From NCBI GenBank assembly GCA_017590115.1, contig JAGGNK010013558.1, forward strand, positions 20,016,823 to 20,080,822: DNA of 64,000 nt, given 5' to 3'. Shown here piece by piece: positions 11,301 to 20,756 of the stretch. The position numbers were made by a program, and so were the translations under genes. The DNA is from Montifringilla adamsi. Taxonomy: Eukaryota; Chordata; Aves; Passeriformes; Passeridae. The notes beneath the pieces are model-generated. The model was not told the origin of the DNA. It saw only the letters and a list, made by a program, of their open reading frames with translations, and searched no databases. Position 1 is the first letter of the stretch. Each line of letters opens with the position of its first letter.

Positions 11301-14300
11301 GGGCTCCCAGTGACTGTTCCTTCTCCACAGCTGCTGTGGAGTGCAGATGAGGAGAAGAAGAGGCAGTGTGTGTTCAAGGGCAAGGACCCTCAGGTGAGCC
11401 TCATTGCCAGCAGGCATCGGGGGCTGTCGTGGGTGCAGGCAGTGCCCTGTGCAGGGTGGGTGGGACAGCTGTGCCAAGGGCTGAGCTGGGTCCTCTGACC
11501 CCCACAGAGGGACTGTCACAACTACATCAAGCTGCTGCTGCAGCTGAACAGCACCCACCTGTACACCTGTGGGACCTGCGCCTTCAGCCCAGCCTGCGCC
11601 TACATCGTGAGTACAGGAACAGGGTCCCCTGCAGGTCCCCCCATGCCGTCAGGGCCCTGCAGTGGGGTCCTGGGCACTGGGACAAGTGCTGCTGGCTCAC
11701 AGCCTCATCCTGCTGCAGAACGTGCAGCACTTCAGCCTGGAGCGGGACGCGTCGGGGAAGGTGGTGCTGGAGGACGGGAAGGGACGCTGCCCCTTTGACC
11801 CTGAGTACCGCTCCACAGCTGTCATGGTCGGTAAGGCACGACACCCTGGGACCCTCGCCCTTCCTCCCTGTGCCACCCTGGAGCCCTCACCCTCCCTGCA
11901 GTGCCTGGGACCTTTGCCCTCCTCCCCGTGCCTCCCCCTCCCTGCGTCTGCCCGGCCAAGCCCAGCCAGGGCCAGGCTGTCTCAGACCCCAGCAGCACGC
12001 AGGGCTGTGCTGGTGGTGCGTGGCGGGTCCCAGCAGGAATTTGTCTTTGGCAGATGGCGAGCTCTACGCCGGGACCGTCAGCAACTTCCAGGGCAATGAG
12101 CCGACCATCTCCCGCAGCCAGGAGAGCCGCATCGCCCTCAAGACCGAGAACTCCCTCAACTGGCTGCAAGGTGAGTGCTGGGGCTGGCACCTCGGGGTCC
12201 CTCTCCCCTGCAGCGTGGGAGGCAAGGGATGGGGCCAGTGGTGCTGAGGGTGCTTGTGCCCCCAGACCCAGCGTTCGTGGGCTCAGCCTACCTGCGGGAG
12301 AGCCTCCCTGCCGGCAACCCTGAGGGTGACGACGACAAGGTCTACTTCTTCTTCAGCGAGACCGGGAAGGAGTTTGACTATTTTGAGAACACCATCGTCT
12401 CCCGCATCGCACGAGTGTGCAAGGTGAGCATAAGGCAGCAGGGGCGTGTGGGGGCTGTGCCTGGGGTGTGACTCACTGCTGGGGTGTGGGGATGTGGGGC
12501 CATCCTGCATGTCTGCACCCCTTGGTGCCTGGACCCCCGCTCTGTTCACTCAGCACATGGGGTGTCCTGCATTCATGGCATCCCACCCTGACCCGCTGTG
12601 CCACGCAGGGGGACCAGGGCGGGGAGCGCGTGCTGCAGCGGCGCTGGACAACCTTCCTGAAGGCACAGCTGCTCTGCTCACACCCTGAGGATGGGTTCCC
12701 CTTCAACGTGCTGCAGGACATCTTTGTGCTCACCCCGGGTGAGCTGCGCTGGAGGGAGACACTCTTCTATGGTGTCTTCACCTCGCAGTGGTGAGTGGTG
12801 GGGAGCCAGGGCAGCACGGGAGGTTTGGCAGAGCCAGGGCCTGATCTTGCCTGTCCTCACCAGGAACAAGGGCGGGCTGGGCAGCTCGGCCGTCTGCGCC
12901 TTCCCCATGCGCAGCGTGCAGCGTGCCTTCGGCGGGCTCTACAAGGAGGTGAACCGCGAAACGCAGCAGTGGTACACAGACACCAGCCCCGTGCCAGAGC
13001 CCCGGCCAGGCATGGTAGGTGGCCCCTCGGCACCTGCCCGAGCACGGGACGCAGCACTGCCCCGTTGCTCTCCTGGTCCCAGTGGCTGCCACAGCATGGT
13101 ACCCAGCCGCTTCCCCAAGCCCTTCTGAGCCCCTTCCTTTCCCTGCAGTGCATCACCAGCCACACACGGCACCTGAAGATCAATTCATCGCTGCAGATGC
13201 CAGATCGGGTGCTGAACTTTATCAAGGACCACTTCCTGATGGACAGCCCCGTGCGCAGCCAGCCGCTGCTGCTGCAGAGCCACCGGCGCTACCAGCAGAT
13301 CGGCGTGCACCGCGCGCAGGGCCTGCACGGCACCTACGACGTCCTCTTCCTGGGCACGGGTGGGTGCAGGCGGGCTGTGGCGCGGCAGGGTGTGCGCCTG
13401 CACCCCGGCCCTGCTCAGCACAGCCCCTCTGTTTGCAGACGACGGGCGGCTGCACAAGGCTGTGCGGGTGAACCACGGTGTGCACATCATTGAGGAGATC
13501 CGCCTCTTCCCTGACGGGCAGCCCATTCTCCAGCTGCTGCTGGACCAGGACCAGGCAGGAGCCAGGGCGAGGCGGGCACTGGGGGCTCAGCCTGCTTGGG
13601 GCTGGTCTTGTTTGTGGGCTGGGGGAAGGCAGGGGTGTGCAGGAGCCCACCCCGCTGACCCCAGCATGTCTCCTCCTGCAGGGCCTTGTCTACGCAGCCA
13701 CCTACACAGCAGTGGCCCAGGTGCCCTTTGCCAACTGCAGCCTGTACCGCAGCTGTGGGGAATGTGTGCTGGCACGGGACCCCTTCTGCGCCTGGAGCCG
13801 GGGTGCCTGCCGCAGGGTCGCCCCACATCCCCCGGCACACCCACAGTAAGTGCTGCACCCTCTGCCATCCCCCTCCACCCCACGGCACCCCACTGCCCTG
13901 CTCTCTCTCTGTTCCCAGGCTCTGGGCACAGGACATCGAGGATGCTGACACGGAGCGGCTCTGCCAGCTGGCCAACGCCTCCCAGCCCCGTCCCCGCATC
14001 CTGCTGCCGCCAGGTGAGCTCTGCTGGTGCTGCTCTGTGTGCTGTGTGTCCCAGGGGTTCTCCCTATCCCAGACTCCTGCTCCACCACGCTCCCATCAGC
14101 CCCTGCCCCTCGCTGATGTTCCCATGGGTTCTCTCTGCAGACTCAGGCGCCCCGTGCCAGCAGATCCAGCTCCCTCCCAACGCAGTGCGGCCGCTGCCGT
14201 GCCGGCTGCTCTCCAACCTGGCCTCACGGCGCTGGCTGCACAACGGGGCACCTGTCAACGCCTCCTACCTGGTGCTGCCCGACGGGGCCCTCATTCTGGT

Positions 14301-14916
14301 GGGCAGCCCGGAGCGTGCGGGCACCTATGAGTGCTGGTCGCTGGAGGAGGGGTTCCGCAAGCTGATGGCCAGCTACTGCGTGGGCGTGCAAGAGCCGGCC
14401 CTTGGGCCAGCAAACTCTGGCAGGAAGGTGGCTGCTGGCCGTGACACCCTGGAGACGGTCAGCACGTCCCGGAGCACCTCGGCGGTGGGCAGCGCTGCAG
14501 CACGGCTGGACGGCAAGACCTACTGGACCGAGTTCCTGGTGATGTGTGTGCTCTTTGCCGCTGCCGTCCTCGTGCTGGCCTTCTTTGTCCTGCAGCGGCA
14601 CCGTGATGGCATGAAGGCCTTGCTGGAGCCCGGCGACCCTAGCAGGCACCAGAAGCCACCCCGCAAGCCAGTGGAGAGCCTGCCCCTGAACGGCAGCAGC
14701 CTGCCCAGCACGGCTCCGGAGCACAAGGGCTACCAGGCCCTGCAGGATAACTACATCGTCAGTACCCCTGTGCATGAGCCCCCAGGACCCACACGCACCT
14801 TCTCTGAGTCAGAGAAGAGGCCTCTCCACGTCCGTGACAGCTTCGTGGAGGTGTCTCCTGCCTGCCAAAGACCCCGGGTGCGCCTGGGCTCCGAGATCCA
14901 GGACTCGGTGGTGTGA
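8392..14916 (+). CDS. SEMA4B: semaphorin-4B, 14 coding exons, 830 aa
   Basis: A class 4 transmembrane semaphorin, a cell-surface ligand in axon guidance and immune or epithelial signalling through plexins. Coding exons: 8392-8479, 10925-11085, 11331-11393, 11508-11606, 11719-11830, 12054-12170, 12266-12423, 12609-12790, 12864-13014, 13149-13359, 13439-13554, 13682-13845, 13919-14013, 14141-14916; lengths sum to one open frame. Visible parts in order are: an N-terminal signal peptide; the sema propeller from about residue 45, with SNYTALLLS, KDPQRDC and TSHTRH motifs; a PSI module from about residue 503, with its Cys-rich NCSLYRSCGECVLARDPFCAW-like core; an Ig-like domain in the last exon; a transmembrane helix near 704-725; and a cytoplasmic tail ending in DSVV, a class I PDZ ligand. 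The tail closely resembles mammalian SEMA4B and separates it from other class 4 members. Exon 11 ends at an apparent GC donor. The start is the first ATG after the acceptor at 8335. Confidence 0.96.
10365..10545. repeat. about 28 bp minisatellite in SEMA4B intron 1
   Basis: Six or so copies of a unit with the core GGCACGGGCTGAGCCCTG, differing by small substitutions, inside the 2.4 kb first coding intron. No splice or coding signal is associated with it. Confidence 0.75.
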
Positions 14917-15497
14917 TGGGGATGAGAGCCGAGCCCTCACTCACAACTGCCTCTGCTCTGCTGAGCCTCACTGGACCATGCACCACTGCCAGGGTCCGTG
15001 TTGTCTGTGTGTGCATGCCCAGAGCCTGCACCCACCCTCTGCGGCAGCGCCCACCAGCCAGGGGGGTTTAGACCCCTCCCTGGGCATCACCTCGGTACTT
15101 GTGGGTGTGAGGGGTGCCTCACACCTGCCAGGGTCCTGCAGGGCAGTTCCAGCCCAGCACCCCGGCTGCAGGGCCAGACATGGTTCCTGGCTCAGGCTGT
15201 TGGTGCGGGCTCTGCCAGGCCCTGACCCCCTCTATGCAGAGGGCAGGAGGGGGCGGCCGCAGACCCCTCGTGCCCCAACTCACTGTGACGTCCCACTGGG
15301 GACCAGGGCCACGCGTGCGGCTGGGCAGTGCCAGCCCCGCGGCATGTGCTGTGTGTCTGTGCTTGGTTCGTTTTTGATATGTGGAAAATGTGAATTGTGT
15401 CCGGGGAAGGGGAGCTGGGAACAGCTTCCCCTGCGCGGGGTGGGCAGGGACGCCCCCGCGGCCCCACGTGTGTGTGCGGGAACGTCTCTTGTTTTTA

Positions 15498-15503
15498 TAT
15501 AAA
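15498..15503 (+). terminator. candidate SEMA4B polyadenylation signal (TATAAA)
   Basis: The variant hexamer TATAAA lies about 580 bp after the SEMA4B stop, followed by a T/G-rich stretch. No canonical AATAAA is seen closer, so this is the best candidate. Confidence 0.45.
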
Positions 15504-15509
15504 GTCCTT

Positions 15510-16900
15510 CAGACACGTCTGTGCGGCAGGGCTCGGTGCCTTCCTCGGCCAGAACCATCCCTGTTGGCGCCGTGGAGAGCAGCCACGTCTGGCTCTCACT
15601 GCAGTCAGAGGGAAATCTGCCCGTGCCTTCAGAGGGGGCAGAGGACTGTGCTGGCCATCAGCTCTGTGGAGTCTCCTCCTCGTGTGCTTGGCTGAGTGCT
15701 GGGCCAGGGCACGCGGGGCCCTGCAGGGACAGTGGCTGTGTCCCTGTGACCTACTGGCAGGCTGTCACTCGGGCAGCCCTGGGCTGTCCTGGGGCTGTGC
15801 CATGGCAGCGTGATGCAGGGAGGCCCTTGGTGGGGGAGCACAGAGCCATGGGGTGATGCCATCCTGGCACCATGAGGAACAGGAGAAGGCAGAGGTGACC
15901 AGGAGTAAGAAAAGTTGGTGCCTGGGGCTGGGAGGAGAGCAGCCCCCAGTAGGAGAGAGGCTGTGACAGCCCCCTTCCCAGGACCACAGTGTTGTGCTGC
16001 ATGTGGGACCCACTGCCAGCTCGGGGAGCATCAGGTCCTTGTGCCCATCCCACCCTGCTGTGGGCTGACTCTGGACACTTTGCCAGCAGGACCTGACTCT
16101 GTGGTGGCTGAGGGCGAGGCCTGGGCTTGCAGCCAGTGCTGCTTTTGAGCCCTCACACAACTGGGAAGCACCAGCAGTGCCAGCACAGGGCTGGGGGAAG
16201 CGGTGAGCTCCGCAGAGATGGCGTGTCCAGGCAGGATTCCCCCGAGGGACCAGCACTGCCTTGCTCCCAGCTGGACCCATGCACTGCACTTCCTGCACAG
16301 CCTGTTCTGGGACATCAAAAAAGCCACTGGAGGCGTTGGCTGGTGAGCTGCCAACAGACACGGCCCCGGGGCTGCAGGGGCACAGGCCTCGGCGGGCACA
16401 TACTGTCAGCACCGTGGGGCAGGAGCTGGAAGGGCTGGCAGCGCCAGGAGCAGGAGCCACTGTGTGAGAAACAGCCACGCCAGAGCCCCGAGAGCCATCA
16501 GCTGCTTTGCCCCAGCACGGGCTCTGCGGGGCCAGCCGGAGCCCAGGCTCACACCAGTCCTGGCAGGGCTGCAGGCCAGGGCAGGGAGGATCCTGAACGA
16601 GGACAAGGGACCCTGCTGCTGCTGCCCGCAGTGACGGTGCCACTCGCTGCCCAGGGCTCCCCTTAGTGCCCCCAGGCTGAGCGCTGAGCTCTTTGTGCTG
16701 CCCAGAAGGATCCCAGCGTGGGGGAGGGAGGGAAGGAGGTGGCCCATGGAAAGGCTGTCGCGGAGAGGACGTGGAACCCATCCCCTGGAGTGGCGGCTGG
16801 CGCGCAGGCAGAGGCCTGGCAGGAGCCCATGTCCCCAACACCCTGGTGGCACCCGTCCCGCAGCCGGACAAAGGCAGCAAAGAGCAAGGGTGAAACCAGA
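15510..16900. other. tail-to-tail interval between SEMA4B and CIB1, nothing recognised
   Basis: About 1.4 kb between the presumed 3' ends of two convergent genes. I found no coding exon with family similarity, no RNA gene and no clear retroposon. Confidence 0.5.
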
Positions 16901-16904
16901 GCCC

Positions 16905-16910
16905 TTTAAT
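16905..16910 (-). terminator. candidate CIB1 polyadenylation signal (ATTAAA, minus strand)
   Basis: TTTAAT on the plus strand reads ATTAAA on the minus strand, about 730 bp beyond the CIB1 stop. It is the common second-choice signal and would give a 3' UTR of about 0.7 kb. Confidence 0.45.
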
Positions 16911-17073
16911 TGTGTCCTCACAGGGACTGGGGGAGGAAGAGGCCAGGGCGGCAGAACAGCTGCTGTGCTGGAGCCAGAAGAGAGCAAAGACAGAAAGGGA
17001 GGAGGAGGACTGCAGGCTCTGAGCACAGCCGTGGGGACAGCTCTGCTGTGGGGTGGCACCTGTACAGTGACTC

Positions 17074-17185
17074 TTGGGTGACTGCTCAGAGAAAGCACCC
17101 CCATTTGGGTTATTGCTTGTGAAACATGATCCGCTTTTTGGTTATTGCTCAGAGGATCCACGTTCAGTTATTGGTCAGAGAAATG
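17074..17185. repeat. short degenerate tandem repeat in CIB1 3' UTR
   Basis: Three to four imperfect copies, spaced roughly 35 bp apart, of words like GGTTATTGCTCAGAG, within what should be the CIB1 3' untranslated region. Confidence 0.45.
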
Positions 17186-17638
17186 GATCCAAGTGGCAGC
17201 AGGCAGGCTCCCAGAAATACAGGAGAGGCAGGAAGAGGCTGGCAGGGGAGGCAGCTGCCTGCCTGCTGCTGGAAGGCACAAGGTAGGAATTGGTCCTGAG
17301 GGCAGAGAGGGGCTGTGCTGGTGCAGAGTGGCCCCAGGCAGGAGCAGCTCTTCCTCCCCCACCGGCAGAGCTGCCCTTGGAATGCATAAGGATTCAAATT
17401 CTAGTGCTAGGACAGCAGGGGGGCCGCAGGAGAAGCAGATTCCTGGGACCCCTGCTGCCAAGCAGGCACCTGAGAGGGGAGCAGGAGGGTTCCTGCCCAA
17501 GGCACTGCAGCACAGCCAGGCCATTGAGGGGCCAGGCCTGTGCTCCCTGAAAGACGAAATGGCTGAGCCCACAAAGAGCTGCGGGAGCTGGAGGAGTGCA
17601 GGAGGAGCTGGAGGAGTGCTGCTGGACAGCCACGGGGC

Positions 17639-19720
17639 TCACAGGACAATCTTGAAGGAGCTGCAAAAGATATGACAGGACCTGCACCTGCTTGCTAGGT
17701 CACACAAAGGGTTTGCAAGCACTCAGCGCTGCAGGGAGCATAATGCCTCTGTGGGAATCCTTTGCAGAGCCAGCAGAGCATGCAGAGCCCTCTGCCATTA
17801 CGGCTGCTTGGCACAGGGCAGTCCTGCCCTCCTGCCACCACAGCTCTGCCCCAGTGCCAGCTGAGCAATCAGGGTGACAAACCCCCAGGCAGCCTCTGGA
17901 GCCCACCGCACCTGGCAAAGTCCGGGGAGCGCGAGACCACGTGCTGGAACTCGGAGAGATTGATGGTGCCGTCCTTGTCGATGTCGGACTCCTCCAGGAT
18001 CTGTGGGGAAGGTGAGCAGTGAGCTCTGGGCCTGGGGCCGTGCAGTGCCCCTGCCCTGGCCAGCAGGCCTCACATTTTGGATGAGCTGCTCCATCTCTGC
18101 GCTGCTCAGCCGGGACTCCTCGCCTTGCCCCGTCAGGCAGTTCACCAGCTGCTCCAGGTCCTTCCTGTCCAGAGTCCCATCGTTATCAAAGTCTGTGGGG
18201 ACAGACAAGGTAGGTTTTGGCAGAGCCACAGTAAGCCCAGAGAGCCACAGGCACCGGCACTGCACCACTCCATGCACCTCACCACGCCAAACTCCCACAG
18301 GGAGTTCTAAAGCCACCATCCCCATGGGTGCTCCAAGGGCACTGCCAGCCCTCCTGAACATCAATTCATCACCCTGCTCCCACTTCCTCAAGGTGCAGGG
18401 ATCCCAGAACACAGCACCTGTCCTCAGCCTTACCAAAGATGCGGAAGGCATAGTGGGACTTGATGTCAGAGGTGGCAGAATCGCTGAAGACACTCAGCAT
18501 GTCAAGGAAGTCTTCAAACGACATGCTGTCATCGCCGGTCTCTGAGGTTGAGAACACGTGGCAGATGCGGTGCTGGAAGGGGTTTGCCTGTAGACACGGG
18601 AATGGCTGAGGCAGGGCTGGGCCGTGCTGGCTCTCAGGCACACTTTGGCTGTGGCTGCTGCTGCGGCAGGTGAGCAGGTGCCCCGCTCTGCCACTGCTCC
18701 ATCACCCACAGCACGGTCAAACCCGTCCTGTGCGCCTCCCGAGACGCAGCCCCGCGCAGCAGGGTCCCTTGTGGCACAGCAGGAACCCCCAGGATCCTGC
18801 ACAGCAGGGACCCTTGGGCTGCTCCGCGGCACAGCAAGGACCTGGGATCGTCAGCTCCTCGGTGAGGACAAGGAAGCTCTTTATTGGCACAGCAGAGCAC
18901 AGAGCACCGGCACAGCAGGGCCGTGCCCCGGGAGCAGCAGTGTCCCGTGTCTGCCAGGCACCATACCCGCAGCTCAGGCAGCGTCAGGATCTGGCTCTTG
19001 GGAACCCGCGCGGAGCAGGCGTTCTCCCTCTCCTCCTTCGGCAGCAGTTCACTGAACCTCTTGTAGGCACTTTTAGAGGCAAGAAAGAGAGCGGCTCTGT
19101 GGTGGAGCGGGGTGACAGCAGCCCGTCTGGCACCCAGGGCGGGGTGGCCCGTTCCCACAGCTCCTGCCAGCTCTGCCGGGCCGGGCCGGGCCGGGCCGGG
19201 CTCCCACACTTGCTGCCGGGGCACGGAGCGGAGCCGGTCCGGCTGCTGCCCAGGAGGGTCACCGCGGCTCGGGCCGGCCCCAGCCGTACCCGCTGCTCAG
19301 GGCGGCACCGGCAGCGCCCGCGGACCTTGGTCCCGTCACAGCCGGCTCGTAGGGAGTGCCACCGGCACCTCCCGGCTCAGCCGGGCGTCTGGGCGGAACC
19401 GGAGCCCCGGGGCAGGCCGGAGCGCTCCGTGCCCCGCGGGACCGGGCTGGCACGGGAGCCCCACTCACGGTTCTGCGGCCGGCGGTACTTACAGCAAGAT
19501 CTCCTGCTTGCTCAGGAACGTCAGCTCCTGCGGGGACGGCACGGGTCAGCAGCGGGCCGAGCCTGAGCCAGGGCACCCAGCCAGGGGCTCCCGGCCCCTG
19601 GGCACCCTCCGGGGCCGCGCCGCCCTGCCGTGCCCCGCTGCGGCCGGCCCTCTGCCCCGGTGCCGGTACCTGGTACTCGCCCAGCAGGTCCCGCGGGATC
19701 AGGCTGGCCGAGCCGCCCAT
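17639..19720 (-). CDS. CIB1: calcium and integrin-binding protein 1, 7 exons, 190 aa
   Basis: A small EF-hand calcium sensor that binds the integrin alpha-IIb tail, sphingosine kinase and other partners at membranes. Exons in transcript order: 19670-19720, 19493-19527, 18967-19069, 18434-18587, 18074-18192, 17912-18000, 17639-17660; lengths sum to 191 codons with the stop. The N-terminus MGGSAS fits N-myristoylation. The two functional EF hands are visible: DFDNDGTLDRKDL in exon 5 and DIDKDGTINLSEF in exon 6. The protein ends in SSFKIVL, as in mammals. Length matches the usual 191 aa within one residue. It shares a divergent CpG-rich promoter with GDPGP1. The last coding exon contributes only 21 coding bases plus the 3' UTR. 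Confidence 0.96.
18880..18885 (-). other. AATAAA on the minus strand inside a CIB1 intron
   Basis: TTTATT on the plus strand reads AATAAA in the CIB1 direction, between exons 3 and 4. It could allow premature intronic polyadenylation but may be coincidental. A degenerate CACAGCAGGG-type repeat surrounds it (about 18770-18930). Confidence 0.25.
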
Positions 19721-19861
19721 GGCGCCGCTTCCCTCCGCGCGTCCCCGCCCGCCGCCGCGGCAGCTGCCGGCCCCGGGCGGGGCAAACGCGCACGCACGGC
19801 CGGCCCCGCCCGCCCGGGCGCACGGCGGCTCCCGGGGCCGGCCACCGCGGGTACGGCGGCC
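19721..19861. promoter_or_regulatory. bidirectional CpG promoter between CIB1 and GDPGP1
   Basis: Only 141 bp separate the two start codons, which face away from each other. The interval is almost pure G+C with many CpGs and no TATA box. Both 5' UTRs and the core promoter must fit here or in adjoining coding sequence. This is a typical housekeeping divergent pair. Confidence 0.7.
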
Positions 19862-20512
19862 ATGGCGGGAGGGGAGCCGGGGGAGCCCAACCCCGAGGAG
19901 TTCGTGTACGGCGAGGAGGACTTCGTGCTGCAGGCAGCCGGCTGGGGCGACCCGGACTCCGCGCCCTCCCGATTCGACCGGGTGCTGCTGGCGGGCTGGA
20001 ACGACCGTATGGAGCGGGGACTGTTCCGGTACCGGCTGGGACCGCTGCCCACCCGCGTCCTGCCCGGCGCCGTGCGCCTCGTGGCGCAGCTGAACGCGCA
20101 GCGCAGCGCGGAGCGCCGCCCGCCGCAGCCCGTCCGCAGCCTCCGCGACCCCTTCGACCCCGGCGCCTTCAACTTCACCCAGCTGCGCCCCGCCGAGCTG
20201 CTGTTCCGCCTGCGCCGCACCGGCGGCCCGGGGCCGCCGCCGGAGCCGCTGCTGGTGGCCATCAACGCCAGCCCGCTGGAGCGGGGACAGCGGGTGCTGC
20301 TGTGGGCGCGCCGGCCCCTCTTCGGCCCCAAGGCGGGTGAGCCCTTCGCCGTGGCCTTGTGCGAGCTGGCAGGGCTGCTGCCGCTGCCCGCCGAGCCGCT
20401 CTACCGGGACATCACCGAGGCGCAGGCCCTGAGCGCCATCCGCCAGCACCTGCTGCCCGAGCCCGAGCTGCTGCACCTGGGCGGGGAGCTGGCGCGGCTG
20501 CTGGAGCGCTGA
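19862..20512 (+). CDS. GDPGP1: GDP-D-glucose phosphorylase 1, internally shortened frame (216 aa)
   Basis: GDPGP1 breaks down mistakenly formed GDP-D-glucose, releasing GDP and glucose-1-phosphate in the cytosol. It is a HIT-superfamily enzyme that depends on a histidine motif. The single-exon frame aligns well to the family at both ends: EEFVYGEEDF, GLFRYRLGPLPTRVLPGAV and FNFTQLRPAELLFRLRR, then LLWARRPLFG and AVALCELAGLLPL to the end. The family's usual length is about 385 residues. Here, after AINASPLERGQ (near 20290), the protein jumps directly to RVLLWARR, skipping roughly 130 residues that in mammals contain the His-x-His-x-His motif. No frameshift is present. A biological or assembly deletion is equally possible. 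If real, this product should lack phosphorylase activity. The intact copy may instead be collapsed by the assembler in this extremely GC-rich stretch. Possible regulation: promoter shared with CIB1. Confidence 0.85.
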   Translation: MAGGEPGEPNPEEFVYGEEDFVLQAAGWGDPDSAPSRFDRVLLAGWNDRMERGLFRYRLGPLPTRVLPGAVRLVAQLNAQRSAERRPPQPVRSLRDPFDPGAFNFTQLRPAELLFRLRRTGGPGPPPEPLLVAINASPLERGQRVLLWARRPLFGPKAGEPFAVALCELAGLLPLPAEPLYRDITEAQALSAIRQHLLPEPELLHLGGELARLLER

Positions 20513-20610
20513 ACCGGTGGCACGGGCAGCTGCTGGAGCGCTCAGCCGGTGGCACGGACAGCGGCCGGAGGCTCAGCCGGTGGCACGGACAGCGGCCGGG
20601 GCGCTGCAGA
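20490..20610. repeat. three-copy tandem duplication over the GDPGP1 stop
   Basis: The end of the GDPGP1 frame (GCTGCTGGAGCGCTGAACC...) is followed by partial copies of itself: CAGCCGGTGGCACGGACAGCG-like units repeat at about 31-37 bp. The first unit contains the real stop TGA; in the next unit the same position reads TCA. Confidence 0.7.
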
Positions 20611-20756
20611 GCTGACGGCCCCGAGACCGGCAGAGGGCGCTGCGGGGGAGGACACGGAAGTGGCTGTCACGTGACCGCGAGGGGCCGCTCTGCCCGCATG
20701 CCCGCGACTCCATGGTGCGGTCGCCATGGGAACGCGGCGGAGCCGGGAGCGGTGCG

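Noticed and set aside
12266..12423. Possible SEMA4 paralogue other than 4B
   Set aside because: The tail VRLGSEIQDSVV, PDZ ligand and neighbour CIB1 identify SEMA4B.
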